Shown here piece by piece: positions 38,100 through 52,400 of a stretch of 64,000 bases of DNA. The stretch is taken from assembly GCA_948470475.1 (NCBI GenBank), contig OX419341.1, forward strand, positions 21,482,135 to 21,546,134. The letters are read 5' to 3'. This DNA is from Galaxea fascicularis (lineage: Eukaryota; Cnidaria; Anthozoa; Scleractinia; Euphylliidae). Within the stretch, counting starts at the first letter, position 1, and each line of letters opens with the position of its first letter. The notes under the pieces are model-generated. The model did not search any database and was not told where the DNA came from. It worked only from the letters and a program-made list of their open reading frames with translations. A program made the translations under genes and the position numbers.

Positions 38100-39820
38100 T
38101 GTCAAGCAACCGATCCGAGATGCTGACGGAAATGACGTAAGGTAGGTGATTTGTGCTGGTGATGGTGTGTTTGAAGTAGTTTGAAAAGATAACGCGTCAT
38201 TCGTCTGGAAGCCCCTACTCCCCCTTCTCCCCCTACTCTACACTGCCAAGGTATTTTTGTGTATCTTTCTGCTTTACGCTTAACTTCCGTCATTACCCCG
38301 TTGCCATCCAAAAACGACACCTTGGAACGTAAACCTCTTATTTTACTGATGTTTCTTACAAAGCTGCGTGAAAAGCCAAAGCCTCGACAAGGGCCTGAGC
38401 TACGAAACTAGTTGGCACCACTCGCGCACAAGACACATCTCACCTTGTTCACTCCTAAAGAAACACAGTTCTCTTTCTTGGACTTTTTTCGTCTTTTTTG
38501 CCTCCTGTGTATTTTTCTTTTGTGGAACTGGACTTTGCAAAAACGAACTTCCACAGCGGATGTTCTCAAATCCAAATTGGCAACGCCGGTTCAACGCTTT
38601 TCCGTTTCCGGAAACTGTGGACTTCCGTCACTAGCAACATTGGATACACATTTTCCTCAGCACGTGGTATAAAATAGTTTAGTTGTTTATAAATGTGAAA
38701 GCTACAGGAATCAAGAAAGAAGCAGTTTCTATCAAATAAGCTAACGACTATCTAGACTGCACAGTATCTTGTGTTCTTGCGAAATGCACACAATAAATAT
38801 GTCTCAAGGTTTTATTGAAGACCACAACATTCGCCGGTGTCTGTCGCTTGATACTCTAATTAACATAAATAAAGTGTCAAGCATTCAGGATAATTTGGAA
38901 ATTCCATGAGAACTGGACAGATTTTCAATAAAGAGAGCAACACATAGAGGAACAAGTCGGATACTGTTTCGTACTATTTCGGTAGGCGGTTCGAACAATT
39001 TACGGATTTAAGGACAATTTCTGCATATCCAGATCAACGTTTGCACTCCATAACGTCGTATCGCCTTTTATTCTAAATTTGAAGCTCATGAAACGTTTTT
39101 ACCTCCTTTTGAACCGATTTTGCTTATTTTTCTCTTCCAAAACACATCCCACTCATACAAATCCTTTGAGTATACGAAAAATCTTGTCTGAGTCACGTTG
39201 GGAGTCAATCTATTTTTAGTAATATATTATTTGGCCTCCGTTAGATTCAGACTATGGCCTCCGGAGAAAGAGTACTGCGCTCGCTGTCAGGGTTTGTTGA
39301 ACGTGATTGAACACGACGGAAGACCATACCAGGAGCCGTACGACTGAGTTCGACAAGATGGAAAGTTATTGAATATTGTGGAAGCAGGAAATTAACACTG
39401 ACAATTCAGGAGGATTTTATTTTAGCAGCGTTTACCGTTCATTATAAAGATATTTCAGAATTTCCAAGTTGTGATATGTCTTGTGCGATCGGACTAAGCT
39501 CCCCTCGACCTTGCACCATCAATATTTGTAATGTCAACCTGATACAAAGGTAACTGCAAGGGAATCTTTACCTTAACTTGCAAAATGCTTGATCCGAAAA
39601 GAATTTTGTCTGGGGAAATAGCGTTTACCGGTTTACGTTCATATCTACTGACGTAAGTAACGTGACTATTTAGACGTGATTAGAGTATACACAGTATTCA
39701 TGAAAAACAGGAGTTAGTTAGATTAGTTGTAGTTAGTGTTTGCATTTTGTTTAGGATAGTTAGGTTATTTTTAATTTTTATACCCCTGATGGATTTCACC
39801 GTGTTTAAATAAAGACGTTT
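38100..39820. other. Intergenic stretch, no gene
   Basis: Between the Ig-only locus and the receptor kinase. Short open frames at 38368-38672 overlap in several frames and strands without coding support. No structured element is seen until the hairpin at 39823. Confidence 0.4.
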
Positions 39821-39822
39821 CT

Positions 39823-39907
39823 TAATTAAGTGGAGTACGATCGTCCGGGTGAGTGTAGTCCTGAGAAGTACTACACTCACCCGGACGATCGTACTCCACT
39901 TAATTAT
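39823..39907. repeat. Perfect hairpin, 37 bp arms and about 10 nt loop
   Basis: TAATTAAGTGGAGTACGATC...GTGTAGT, a loop cctgagaagt, and the exact reverse complement. I remember the arm sequence as part of cnidarian Penelope-like 3' ends, which would make this two opposed element ends; that is unverified. It lies about 500 bp upstream of the receptor kinase ATG. Confidence 0.8.
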
Positions 39908-40404
39908 GATATGACTCCTGGGGTCAAACCATTTACAAAGAACTTTTTATTGTTCTATTTTATTCTATTTGGTCAGTGAGCATTTCCTTTCAGACGTCGA
40001 CATGTTTTCTACTTTCGAAACTAAAACTGTTACGTATCCAGGGTCAAGTTTAATTTCGGGAGGCTATAAAAACCTGAAAGTGTGTTATACGATATATGTT
40101 CTACGACACAAGTGTTGCGTAGTCAGATCAAAGCCTTGCTTCTGATTGGTTGTGTTCAACACACCCATCTTCCTGTTTTATGGACGTCCTTTATATCAAA
40201 TGTTTACAGAAATCACGTATTGTACCAGCCTTAAACAAAAAGCTGGATTCCGATTGGTTGCGAGTAACACAACTAGCTACATAAGCCACATAACTAGCTG
40301 GCGCACCTAGAATCTGAGAGTAGCTTACTCTGACGGGCAAAACTGCCTCAACGATTTCATTAGAGCAGGGAAAATAAGCGGCATCTCACGAACAGTTGTA
40401 CAGA

Positions 40405-40492
40405 ATGGCGTCCTGTCAAGACAGCGTTCGGTGCGTTTCATTCGTTTGGCTGTGCATCTTATTTTCTACTTGCCTCGTTTTTACAACTCCAG
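40405..40492 (+). CDS. RTK exon 1: signal peptide
   Basis: ATG, then a short polar start and hydrophobic core [19 protein letters not shown], donor cag|gtaagt in phase 1. Confidence 0.75.
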
Positions 40493-43400
40493 GTAAGTCT
40501 TGTTTGGTTTACTTGGCGAAATTATTGAACTTTGCCAAAATTTGTAGCTTACTCAAATTTATATTACTGACTGTGTGGCTGCAATCGTTATACGTTGAAG
40601 GAAAATCGTTATATATTTCGGGTAAATGTCATGAAAGTATATTTATTCGTCCAATAAATTAAATACATATTGAAAGGTATACAGGAAAAAATGAAGACAT
40701 AGCAAAGGTGAAACTAATTAATAAAAAAAGACAGAAAGAATAAATATATTACAAGCTTATGCCTAAAAATTTTAATAATTTTCAATCGCTCGGTATTATT
40801 ATGTTAGCTAGAATTTAGCCCCTCACACGTATCTTTTCTTTAGGATCGGAGGGGTAAGTGTTAACAGCCATGGTGGCCTTTGGATTCGAGGTCTAGTTTG
40901 AGTACGTTTTGGACTTAATTCGTTTTCAGTTTCTGAGGATGAGTGTAATATGAAACAAACATAACGATAAAAGCCAGTAGTTTAAAAGGACAATCTGTCC
41001 TTGGCTTTTGCTTCAGGAAAAGCCGTATTCAAGGTTCCGGAAAATTCGGCGCAGGCAACTTAAAATAAGATTCCATCTGGTGCAAAACGTTTACTAAGCG
41101 ATTTCAGAGCAAATGATGAGAACTGAAATCACTCTACGTCATGTGCCTGTAGGGAGTGGAGGAGACGAAAAATCGGGAAAGAGGAGAGATTTTCAGTTTT
41201 CCTGTTCAGTCGTCCTGACCTTTACTTGTGTAGTGTGCGTCACAGGCCGTTCAAAGGGGAGTTCGAGCGAAAGCCTAGCGCATCCAGTTTCACTTTTCCT
41301 GGATCGGCGAGGCGTCACAAAGGGGGGTTTACGATTCAAAGACAGTTATATACACTTATCTTTATATTGAAACAATGACTTAAGTCTGTAACTGTTTACG
41401 AGGGAATAAGACCGCAATTGAAAATATCCTCGTCACTAAGGAAAACCTAATCTTTGTGTGTAGATATCAGTTAGTACATTGATAATGCAGTTTTGGCCCA
41501 TCAATGAATGATAGATGAACGTCAACGTTTTCCAGGTGTACGAACATTCACATTCGTCAGTGGTCCACCAAATCCACCTGTTTATTTAGGCCACTTTGGC
41601 TTGAATATAGACATTAACTGTACAACTGATGATCCAAATGCCACTATAACCCTTTTACAAGGGAATAGTCCAACTTCTTTGTCTGAAAGACCTAATTCGC
41701 GCAAAACTGACTATTAGGTGTCTCCGAACTGACTATCGGACGTTTGCGAATTAACCCAAGGCATTTGGAAACTGACCGTTGGCGAAACGACTCGTTTGCG
41801 AAACGACCAACATTCGTTGTCAGTCTTTGCAAAACCTTATTCCTCTTGTAGAGTAGGAATAAGCAGAATAGTCCTAGATAAGTGTCATGCTCCCTAATTT
41901 AAAATTTTTGCATTGTACCGTAACTAATTTTGTAATACAAAAGCTTTTTTAACCAATCTTTGTATGCGATGCATGGACAGTGTAGTACATTGATTTGAAG
42001 TTGTTGATTACAACAGACTCTACTTGTTTCTTTTGCAGGTGTACTAGCATTCAAATTTCTCAGTCTTCCGCCAAATCCACCGATCTATTCAGGCCACTTT
42101 GGCTTGAATGTAGACATCAACTGTACAACTGATGATCCAAATGCCACAGTAACCCTTTTACAGGGAAGCATTCCACTTTCTTTGTCTGAAAGACCTCTTT
42201 CACCAAACAAACTTATTTTAAACCAACAAGTTTTCACAGTGTTGAACCTTGCTACGAGTGATGCTGGAGTATATTCTTGCAAGGCCACCAACCAATCAGG
42301 AAAAACGATTCAGTGGCAAGGTTTTATAATGCTGCTGATGCGTTCACGTGAGTAGTGGTTCAGTAAACTAAAGTACCTATGTTGCTTCATTAGTCCGCTT
42401 TCCTACAGTGTACACGTGATTTCTTAGACAAACACTGAAACTACATATACGTGTAGTAGGACGGGATATACAGTGCACTTAAAGTTCCTATAACGCCAAA
42501 TATTTTTTTTGCTAAAATAAATCTTTGCACTTGTTTGAAACACACTGTGGCATCTTTTTTCCTTTTTTCAACAAATCCTGACTTTTTATAGGCTTCTACA
42601 CTGAGCATCGTTTGCTTCACGACCGAGTCAGAAGGGGCATGGGTCTATTCCTGATTTGAAGTCACAAACTGATTTGCATCGCATTAACTCTTGTAAACGT
42701 GCATGCAAAGTAGATTTTGAGGTCAAATCAGGAATAGACCCATTCTCATTCTGACTTGGTAGCGAAACAAACGATCCTTGGTTTTTCGTAAGTTTTGAAG
42801 CCTGTGAATAGGCGGGAGTTATTAAAAAAAGGAATAAAGGTCACTATGCGTTTCGAACAGGTGCAAAGATTCATTTTGGCAAAAAAATAATTTGGGGTCA
42901 TAGGCACTTTAATAACTGTTCCAAGTTGTGCCCCTCCGACCAACTCAAATTTGAATCTGCCAGTTAAACACCCAAGTATCCAACAAATTTGTATCTACAT
43001 GTATTGCAAAATGAGATGGGTGATTGCAGGTATCTGTTTATACATGTACATTTACAGTAGTTTCTTTTCTAATCAGAATGTTATTTGATTATCTCATTAC
43101 AGTTGCATTACCCAAGCACTTTGTCTTAAAACCTGCCAAAGCAATTATTGTGTTGCAAGGACAGAGTGGGAATGTCACATGTGAATCTGAAGGTGCTTCC
43201 ACTGTTACTTTGAAGTGGGAAAGGGATATAACTGGCTCAGGATCATATCAGCCTGTTCCTGAGAGTCAGGTGGAGGTCGTCAAAGATACAAGCACCAACA
43301 TGTTAAGGGTCATCTTGCAGATTACAAATGCCAGATTGTCAGACAGTGGTACCTATAAATGCACAGTGAAGGTTCAGCATTTGTTGAGGTCTAGACTGAT

Positions 43401-46400
43401 GACCATACGAATTGAAGGTGAGTTTATGTGCTGTACAGTGTAAATGCACAAGTACAGATGGCAGTGGTGTCCCCATTGACCAGTACACTGTATATATAGG
43501 TCAGTATAGGGCTGTCACTAATAATATTTTTGAAGTAGGTGGGGATATATACAAAAAAATAGCCGGAGATTCGAGTTGCTGTAGTGAAGTCAACATGCTG
43601 GTTTTATATCAAATTAGCCAGGAATATACCTCAAAATACGAGGGCAAAATCCTTGGCTTCAGCCCTTAATGACAGCTCTGCTAGTATTTCAAATTGATGC
43701 AGAATGCATTCTGACCATATTCAAATGTCATACACTGTACGTGGATAAGGAACATGCCCCTTTCTCCCTGTATAGACTCCAGACACCAGGTCCTTCTGGA
43801 GACTTCAGTGCAGGTCATAAGTCCTTGGGACACTTGTCAGAAAAGTACAAAATCTAACATTTCTGAACCTGCCCCCTCTACTTCAAACAATGTTGAGACA
43901 GCTCAGCATGCCACTACCCTCAGGTTAATTAATCACTCCCATCTAAACTCAACATTGCCGAGGGAGGAGGGGGAAAATATTCAGAAAAGTGCCAAGCATC
44001 TCAAGACTTATGACCTGTATTGCTGTTTTGAGCTGTTTATGTAAGACAGCATGGAAGTTGTTGAAGCATTGTAATAAAATCGCAGTTCTGTTATCCTACA
44101 TGTACAGAGTAAAGTCATTTATTAACCAAGGAGATTAATTAGTTTTGCGACTAAAAATTTAATTTGTGACTTTGAGACCAACGTTTCGTTTCTAGGCGCA
44201 AAATAGTGACTGAACATTTTTCTTAATTTCGAGCCCAGTGTGTAAGAGGCTAAACAGAAAAGGTGTGTACAGCTGTGCTGGAAATAACTTTTCTTCCACA
44301 ACATGACATTTATCCTTTCAAACTTCCTTTTAGTCGAACATTTACAAATTTGACCGGACATTAGTTACAGTAGCATAACGTGATTCAATACACAATTTTG
44401 AAAACTATACTGTATTTACAGCGGGGTTTATATTGGCGTGAACAACTAAAATATGTCTGGAATGTTTATTGTGTTGTAACCAATCACAGGCGAGATCTTC
44501 ACACCACAGAAGCCATAGGCAACAAACGGTTTCCCATCCCTATTATTTATTCTGTTTTGATTTTCGAAACTAACTTGGAGAAAGTTTGTTGTTGCATTTT
44601 TGTACAATCGAATGAAAGACAGATAGACGGCGATTTGACATAATAATTAATTTGATTACTCAAATTAAAAGTTGGTTGCTCAAGTAACGTGCTGCGTGCT
44701 CAAGCTGAATGATGAATGACAGGAGTTGAATGTTGACTGCTCGAGTTGGATGTTGGGTGACAGAGTTGAATGTTGAGTACCAAAGTTGATTTTTGGCATG
44801 GATTGAACACCATAAAATTGGCCAGACATTTTCAAAATTTGGTCTGGCAATGTCCAATGACTGATTGTTGTTTCCAGCACTGCTTATCATTTTCATGAAG
44901 GCAAGTCAGCTTTTTGAAGCAGCAAAAATGTAGCTGTTACAACCAACAGACTGTTTTACTGTATACAGTGTACCTGTATGTCTGCTGAGATTATAATAAA
45001 AAGGATTTCACCACACATTCTGATAGACAAGACTACAGCCTGTAGGTGGCACTTTGTTATGTTCTCTTCAAATGTTATTTTTCAAAGGTGTTAAGTTTTA
45101 TCTCAACAAGATTGAATTGCATCATAGGAATTATAGGTTGGCATTGTAGTTTCTGTGTTTGTTCTAATTTTCATTTTTTTTTTTGTTTAAAGCTCCTACA
45201 GCACCAACAATTGAACCCTACCTTGGAAGCCTTTTAGTTAAAGAAGGAGAACAGAAGATTGTTAAATGTGAAGCAAAGGGCTCCCCAAAACCAAATGTGA
45301 CTTGGTACAGGGAGGGCAAGCAGATAGATAGGACAGAATGCGGAAAATATCCAAAGGACTGCGAGGGCATTACTTATGAAGTTTACGAAGAAGGTGAGAC
45401 TTCACCACAACACACCCCCTGGACCATTGCAGTTCTGAAAATACGAAGTGCACTGTATCCAAGAGACCAGGGAGAGTTCAAATGCGTAGCATCAAATGGA
45501 AATCCACCATCTCCTGAGAAGACTTTTACCTTTGATGTACAGGGTATGTGACAGTAATATTGCTTTCTTTTGTAGAGTCAGGTAATTTCCATGTGGTGTC
45601 TGAAACTTATTTCTATCCCATAATTTGCAGCCTTTTCTGTCTTGTAGTCAATAGTTGATAACATCAAGAGCAGAGGTTTGAGTATCTAGTCATGTAGTGT
45701 ACTTAAAATCTCACAAGAAGTGCAATTAATTATTTTGCTTTGATCGGAAATTTAGTTTACTTAGACACACTCATGTAATAATTCAAACACCAGTTAGGCA
45801 AAGGCAGATGTTGTTGTATTATTTTGATTTATCTCTGCATTATTATTTTCTTATCTTGTCTGCAGCTCCACCTAAGATCTATAGACGAAATAATCGGACA
45901 GTCGCCCGATATCAAAAAGAGGAGGACAAGGAAACCCAGGTGTCTTGCAGTGTCGAGAAGGGTAACCCACTGCCAACATTTAAGTGGGATTATCAAGCCA
46001 TTAACTGTCCAGAGCTTGACAACAACTGCAAGCCTTTGGAGGACCAGTGGAATCCTGTTCCCCTTGGGCTGTTGACCTCACCTGCAGCAAAACGGACGAA
46101 TAAGAGCAACATTAGAGTTGAAAGCGACCAGGGAAATACATTCTACCGATGCCAAGCAAATAATTCATTGGGAAATGATTCCTATTTGATAATGTTTGTT
46201 CGTGTTGGTAAGAAAGTGATGCAGCCTTTTCCTTTTCTTCTTCTTATTTTATTTATTTTGTTTTATTTTATTTATGTTTATGGTGCACATCAACATTAAT
46301 ACTATGTTGCTTGGGAACGAGTTACTATGGTTTAACTCCATTTTTGCTGAATCACTGAAATACATTGTAAAGTTCTGAAAATACGAAGTGCACTGTATCC

Positions 46401-49400
46401 AAGAGACCAGGGAGAGTTCAAATGCGTAGCATCAAATGGAAATCCACCATCTCCTGAGAAGACTTTTACCTTTGATGTACAGGGTATGTGACAGTAATAT
46501 TGCTTTCTTTTGTAGAGTCAGGTAATTTCCATGTGGTGTCTGAAACTTATTTCTATCCCATAATTTGCAGCCTTTTCTGTCTTGTAGTCAATAGTTGATA
46601 ACATCAAGAGCAGAGGTTTGAGTATCTAGTCATGTAGTGTACTTAAAATCTCACAAGAAGTGCAATTAATTATTTTGCTTTGATCGGAAATTTAGTTTAC
46701 TTAGACACACTCATGTAATAATTCAAACACCAGTTAGGCAAAGGCAGATGTTGTTGTATTATTTTGATTTATCTCTGCATTATTATTTTCTTATCTTGTC
46801 TGCAGCTCCACCTAAGATCTATAGACGAAATAATCGGACAGTCGCCCGATATCAAAAAGAGGAGGACAAGGAAACCCAGGTGTCTTGCAGTGTCGAGAAG
46901 GGTAACCCACTGCCAACATTTAAGTGGGATTATCAAGCCATTAACTGTCCAGAGCTTGACAACAACTGCAAGCCTTTGGAGGACCAGTGGAATCCTGTTC
47001 CCCTTGGGCTGTTGACCTCACCTGCAGCAAAACGGACGAATAAGAGCAACATTAGAGTTGAAAGCGACCAGGGAAATACATTCTACCGATGCCAAGCAAA
47101 TAATTCATTGGGAAATGATTCCTATTTGATAATGTTTGTTCGTGTTGGTAAGAAAGTGATGCAGCCTTTTCCTTTTCTTCTTCTTATTTTATTTATTTTG
47201 TTTTATTTTATTTATGTTTATGGTGCACATCAACATTAATACTATGTTGCTTGGGAACGAGTTACTATGGTTTAACTCCATTTTTGCTGAATCACTGAAA
47301 TACATTGTAAAGAAACAGCAAAAATAATACCAGTTGATGCTCACCATTGTATAGTGTATATTTTGTGAGGTTTATTTACATTTAAATGTTTTTTTAGGGT
47401 GTACTGTTAGAAGCTGGCAACCGGCGAAAACTGTCAGAATTAACCTCTACTGCCATCTGCTTTGTTTAGATTTTACTCAAATGATTAAAAATCATCAGGT
47501 CACCACCTTCTTTGGTTAGCTCAGACAACTATTTCAAACCCCATTTTCGTCCATTGTAAAATGCTAAAAGATGTCTTTAAATCAGAGAAAACCCAAAAAT
47601 AATGAAGCATGTACATGTACTGTGCTCAAGTCTTTCTGCACTCAGACTACAATGTAAAATTAATACATTCTCTTATAGACGCGAAAGATGGAAATGAATT
47701 GCATTTTTCAGATTCTTGCACATCGTCTTGAAGCCAAGGCCAAAAAGTTAATAGGGATTCACCCTATTAATTTTTCGTGCAAAAACAAAATCACATCTTT
47801 CTCCTACATGTCTCAGCACGACTAAAGGTCATTATTATCTGGGTAGTTTTTGCCAGAAAACAGCAAAACTCCCACTTGGCTGGTTTTGAGCACACGCTAC
47901 TGGAGTTTCAAACTAAGAAAAAAAATTAATGTGACTTTGACAATACAAGATTCTAACTCGTAATGTTTGGAAAAAAAAAACTATACCAGCCCTCTAATTG
48001 ACTAAACCACAAGATCATTTTTTTAGAATTGGGTTGTGAAAACTGAGGTACATGTACACTGTGTAATGCACGCCTGTACACTGTATTAATTTTAGACAAG
48101 ATGATGGAGATGTGTCAGTTATTATTATTACTATTATTATTACAAGTTCTTGTTAAAGAAAACTAAAAACAATTTATACCTTTTAACAGCACCAGGAACA
48201 CGAATAGTTGAGGTGGACTCAAGGACAAAGAGCGAGTTTAATGAGGGGTCTACATTAAAGATGTACTGCATTGATCGGTCTTATGGATTCGACACCGTAC
48301 ATTTCACAAAAGATGGCAAACGACTGTTACCTGGAGATGATCCACGTGTGCACATAACACACGAACAGAAAGCTGAAGAAGAAGACAGGGCGGTGTTATC
48401 AGTCAAGAACCTGACACTGAACGATTCAGGAAACTATCAATGTGTGATGGAACTCGACCCAAGTGAATTCGGTAGCATTAATATAACTGTCAAAAGTAAG
48501 TGATCTTTACTGTCTTTGTAAGCACATTATACAGGTGTATGCAGAGGGTCATCTCTTGTGTATGCATGCTCTTGAGCAAACTGTTTGGGGTGAGAACTTA
48601 CAGTACAGTGTATGTACATAAACAATTGTTCCTTAAACTGGCAAGGCACCTTTTATTGGGAAAGAGATCTCTGTTTCACGTTGCTGTCTTTCAGTATGCT
48701 GGATACTCATACCCATACCAATTATTCTTCTCCGACAATTCGGTCCAAGAGGGAAAGGCGCAATGAGGTTATCCCTATGTGAAGCACCAACCCAAGGGCA
48801 ACACTAGGGGTGGTCACAGCTAGGGTTTGTTACATCCCCAGTGAAATCCTGAAGTATCCTGAAAATCGAGGAATGAGCACCACCATCTTGGAGAAACTTA
48901 GCAGCCTGGCAATTCAAAAGGCAGCTGGGGATAGTTTAAAATTTTGAAGTAATCAATAAATTGACACCATCAAATGAAAGATAACATTGAGATTGGTCGT
49001 TTGACCAAGTTTGATTCTTTTAGGTTGAACAGAGACCAAGTTATGGACCTTGAAACATAGCTCTAATTTTGAGGCTGCGTGGTTTTGGTGGAGGCTGTCA
49101 CAAAATTAGAGACGTTTGTATGGATTTTGAGCTATGTTTCAAGGTCCATAACTTGGTCTCTGTTCAACCTATTAAAAAGAATCAAACTTGGTCAAACAAC
49201 CAATCTCAATGTTATCTTTCATGTGATGGTGTCAATTTATCGATTACTTCAAAATTTGAACCTTGCCCCAGTTCCCATTTGAATTTCGGAACGGCCAATG
49301 TATGTGTGATGCCAAAGAGCTCAACCTGAATTTGTTGGGAAGTACAAATACTCAATATTTCTTGTGTTTTTGTGACCATGCCTTTTTGTGCAGCTACATT

Positions 49401-52400
49401 TTCCTGAAACAGGTCTCCAAAAGACATTAAAAGAGGGTTTTCTTTCCACCGTTTACCAGTTTTGAAGAAGAAAATCGCCCAAAAATGGTTTGGGGTGGTT
49501 AGTGCATTCTTGATGATTAAATGAAGCCGGTCAAACTCGGGATTTGGCTACAAATCACTATTATGGTCAGCAGTCCAATTTGCAGAGCTCTCAAGTTGAT
49601 TTGTTGCCAAAGAGTGAGATTTTTTGGGGGGTCTGGGGACATGGTCCCTCAGGAAATTTTGAAAAATTGAGGGAGCTAAGACGAGTTTTCCTTTATTCTT
49701 AGTGGAAATGTGACCCTTTTTAAGGTAGTAGATCCCTGATTTTTCTTCTGGAATGATGGTTCATTAGCAATTTTCTTCCTTAACTGATTGACCTGTTTAA
49801 ATCAAAAACCGTAATGTGTGACGAATAATAGTTTCAGCGTGAGAGCGTAAGATTGCATTAATTTCCGTGAGTCTCACGCTGAATGCGTAAGATGTGAGAA
49901 CTCTGGATTTGGGCTTCCTTAATCTTTCAAGGGCTTTGCTATCTTTGGACTTGTTACTACGGCGAGATTAAGGGCCCATACGCTCCAGGTTGAAAAGATT
50001 TGTTTGGCTCTGACAAAAATCTCAACAAATTTTGTCTCCACCAAAATACATGTAGTGAATTTGCTAATCACTTACGAACTTAAAAACACCAAAATATTTG
50101 ATAACCACAAGTGCTGGCTTCTGCTGAATGAAAAGACTCTAAAAAGTGAGATCAAATTTACTTGATTGGCATTTTCAGCCATTTTAACGCCTACAAGTTG
50201 TAAAAGCTGAGAGTTTTGACGCTTGACAAAAATTTGTCCTGCTCTGAGGCAGGATGACGGTGCTTTTGAAGTTTGGTATAGCTTGACAAAATTTTGGTAG
50301 GATGAAAAATGCCATTCGCACTTGCACAACTGAACCGATGACAGATATTTTTGCAAAATAAACAAAAATTCAACCAGTGTGCAGGGGCCCTACAGCTGTA
50401 AAGGCCCGGCCAAACGGATCCAACATCATCCAACATTGTTGGACGATGTTGCACATTGTTGGATGAGGTGGCCAAGCGAATGCAACATGTTGGATTCAAC
50501 ACATGGGCTCGAGTGTCTTTTAGGTTAGGGATTAGGGCTAGGAGTAGAGGAATATGGACGTTTGAATTGTATTAGGCTTGAAGATCATGACTGGTTGTCA
50601 GTTATTTAGGCAATTTGTAATTTATAAGTTTATATTAATGAAACTGTATCGCTTTCTTAACAGTTACTTTGACAGTTAAGTCTGTAAATGTAGTAAATGT
50701 AAATATCTGCCACTAGTATAGTTGAAGCTCTTCTGGATGGTCATCTGGTTACCAGAAAGTGGGTATACATGTATACTGGCAAGCTTGGTGACTGTTATTA
50801 TGTGTAATTCATGTCTCTACAGAATTGATTGCACCAGACATCACAGGTTTGGTTGATCAGAGAGTGCTTCAAAAGATGGAGAATGGTGATCCAGTTCTTC
50901 TGAAGTGCATAGTAAGTGGCAATCCTTTACCCACCATCACTTGGTATTTCGACAGGAATGGTCAAGGCGAGCGTGAAATAGTCACTGACCGTGGCAGCGG
51001 TCTGGATGACAATCTAGATGAATGCAAGAAGCGGCACAGTGGCTTTTTCTTTTTGAGGAAAAATGACCCAAGCCACCTTGTGATTTGCAGTCCAGATTAT
51101 GAGAAGCAACAAGGGAGGTACCACTGCCATGCAAAGAACATCGCCGGAGAAATGAACAAGTCTGCATTTGTGAATATAGAGAGTAAGTTAGAGGCAGCTT
51201 GGATGTTCATTTTGTTATTGGTGACCACTATCATAAGTGAAGAACAGTGATGAATACATACATTTCATCTTGTTTGAGCATTTTTTGGAGTAATCTTGAA
51301 AGGGTATTAAGGTAAAGGCTTACGTAGTTTTCCTCTTCTCAGTATTATGAAGGTTTAGCAAAGACAATGTGGGATGTTAAGAGTGATGACGATGCATCCA
51401 GATCTAAAAACTACAGTATGTTACATGTACTTGACCCATAGCAGAAGGACAATAATTATTTTTAACAATGGAAGATACAGTGTACGCTCAGTCCTACATG
51501 TTCATGTATCTGTTGACGTCCATGTTCTCATGATTTATGATGTTGTGCTGTGTTTGCTTCATGTAAATCTGTTAAATGTTTTTTTTTTAATTTTTATTAT
51601 TATTATTTTTTTTTAACAGTGGAACCACACATAGAAGAACCCAAAGAAGGTTACACAGTTTCTCCACTGGAAATCGGTGACACACTTAATTTGACCTGCA
51701 AGGCAAAAGGCAACCCTGCTCCTAATGTGACATGGATAAAGAATAGCACGACAGAAATTGTGGCCAAAGGCCAAACCAACTCTAACCAACTACTTGTTGA
51801 ATCAATGAAAGATGAAGACTTTGGCCTGTACACTTGTGTAGCCAGTAACAAGTTGAACAGAACAGTGGTTTCAGTGGAGGTTGAAAAAGGTAAGTGTTTG
51901 CTGTAGACATGAGCTTTAACCATTTTCATTATTTAACTCTATTTTTAATACAAAAATATTAGATTTGATAACGAAAATTACGGGTAGAATCATATTTATA
52001 TTAGACAACGTTTCGGTGTCCTCATGACACCATCATCAGGTCAAAATAAGATATTTAACAGATAACAAGAATATTATTTTGACCTGATGATGATGTCCTG
52101 AGGACACCGAAACGTTGTCTAATATAAATATGATTCTACCCGTAATTTTCATTATCAAATCGATAACATTATCATGCCTGATAAAAAATATTAGAACTTC
52201 TTGTACTACTGTAACTGGACCCCAGAAATGATGTAACTACACATCTTTTCACTGTGCGCATGATTTTCACAATGATTTACCTTCTGACATTTTAAACTCT
52301 AAATAGTTACATATGTATTTCTGAAGGTCCGTACCTTTTCTTATTTATTAGTTAACATAATCTTCTATTACCAATAAGATAACTCTAAGGTACAAGTAAA

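Larger units (their letters stand above)
45431..47310 (+). repeat. 940 bp tandem duplication in the RTK gene
   Basis: 45431-46370 and 46371-47310 show no difference in the stretches I compared. The unit holds the end of exon 4, an intron and the whole of exon 5. It is either a very young duplication or an assembly artefact joining two haplotypes. Confidence 0.9.
51965..52170. mobile_element. Opposed Penelope-like ends with hammerhead cores
   Basis: 51978-52050 and 52075-52150 are inverted copies ('acgggtagaatcatatttatattagacaacg'-type outer part, hammerhead core inside) around about 40 nt. Likely two Penelope 3' ends in opposite orientation, without coding sequence. In an RTK intron. Confidence 0.6.

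Noticed and set aside
46748..47239. A second, independent Ig gene
   Set aside because: It belongs to the exact 940 bp tandem duplicate of the RTK exon 5 region.
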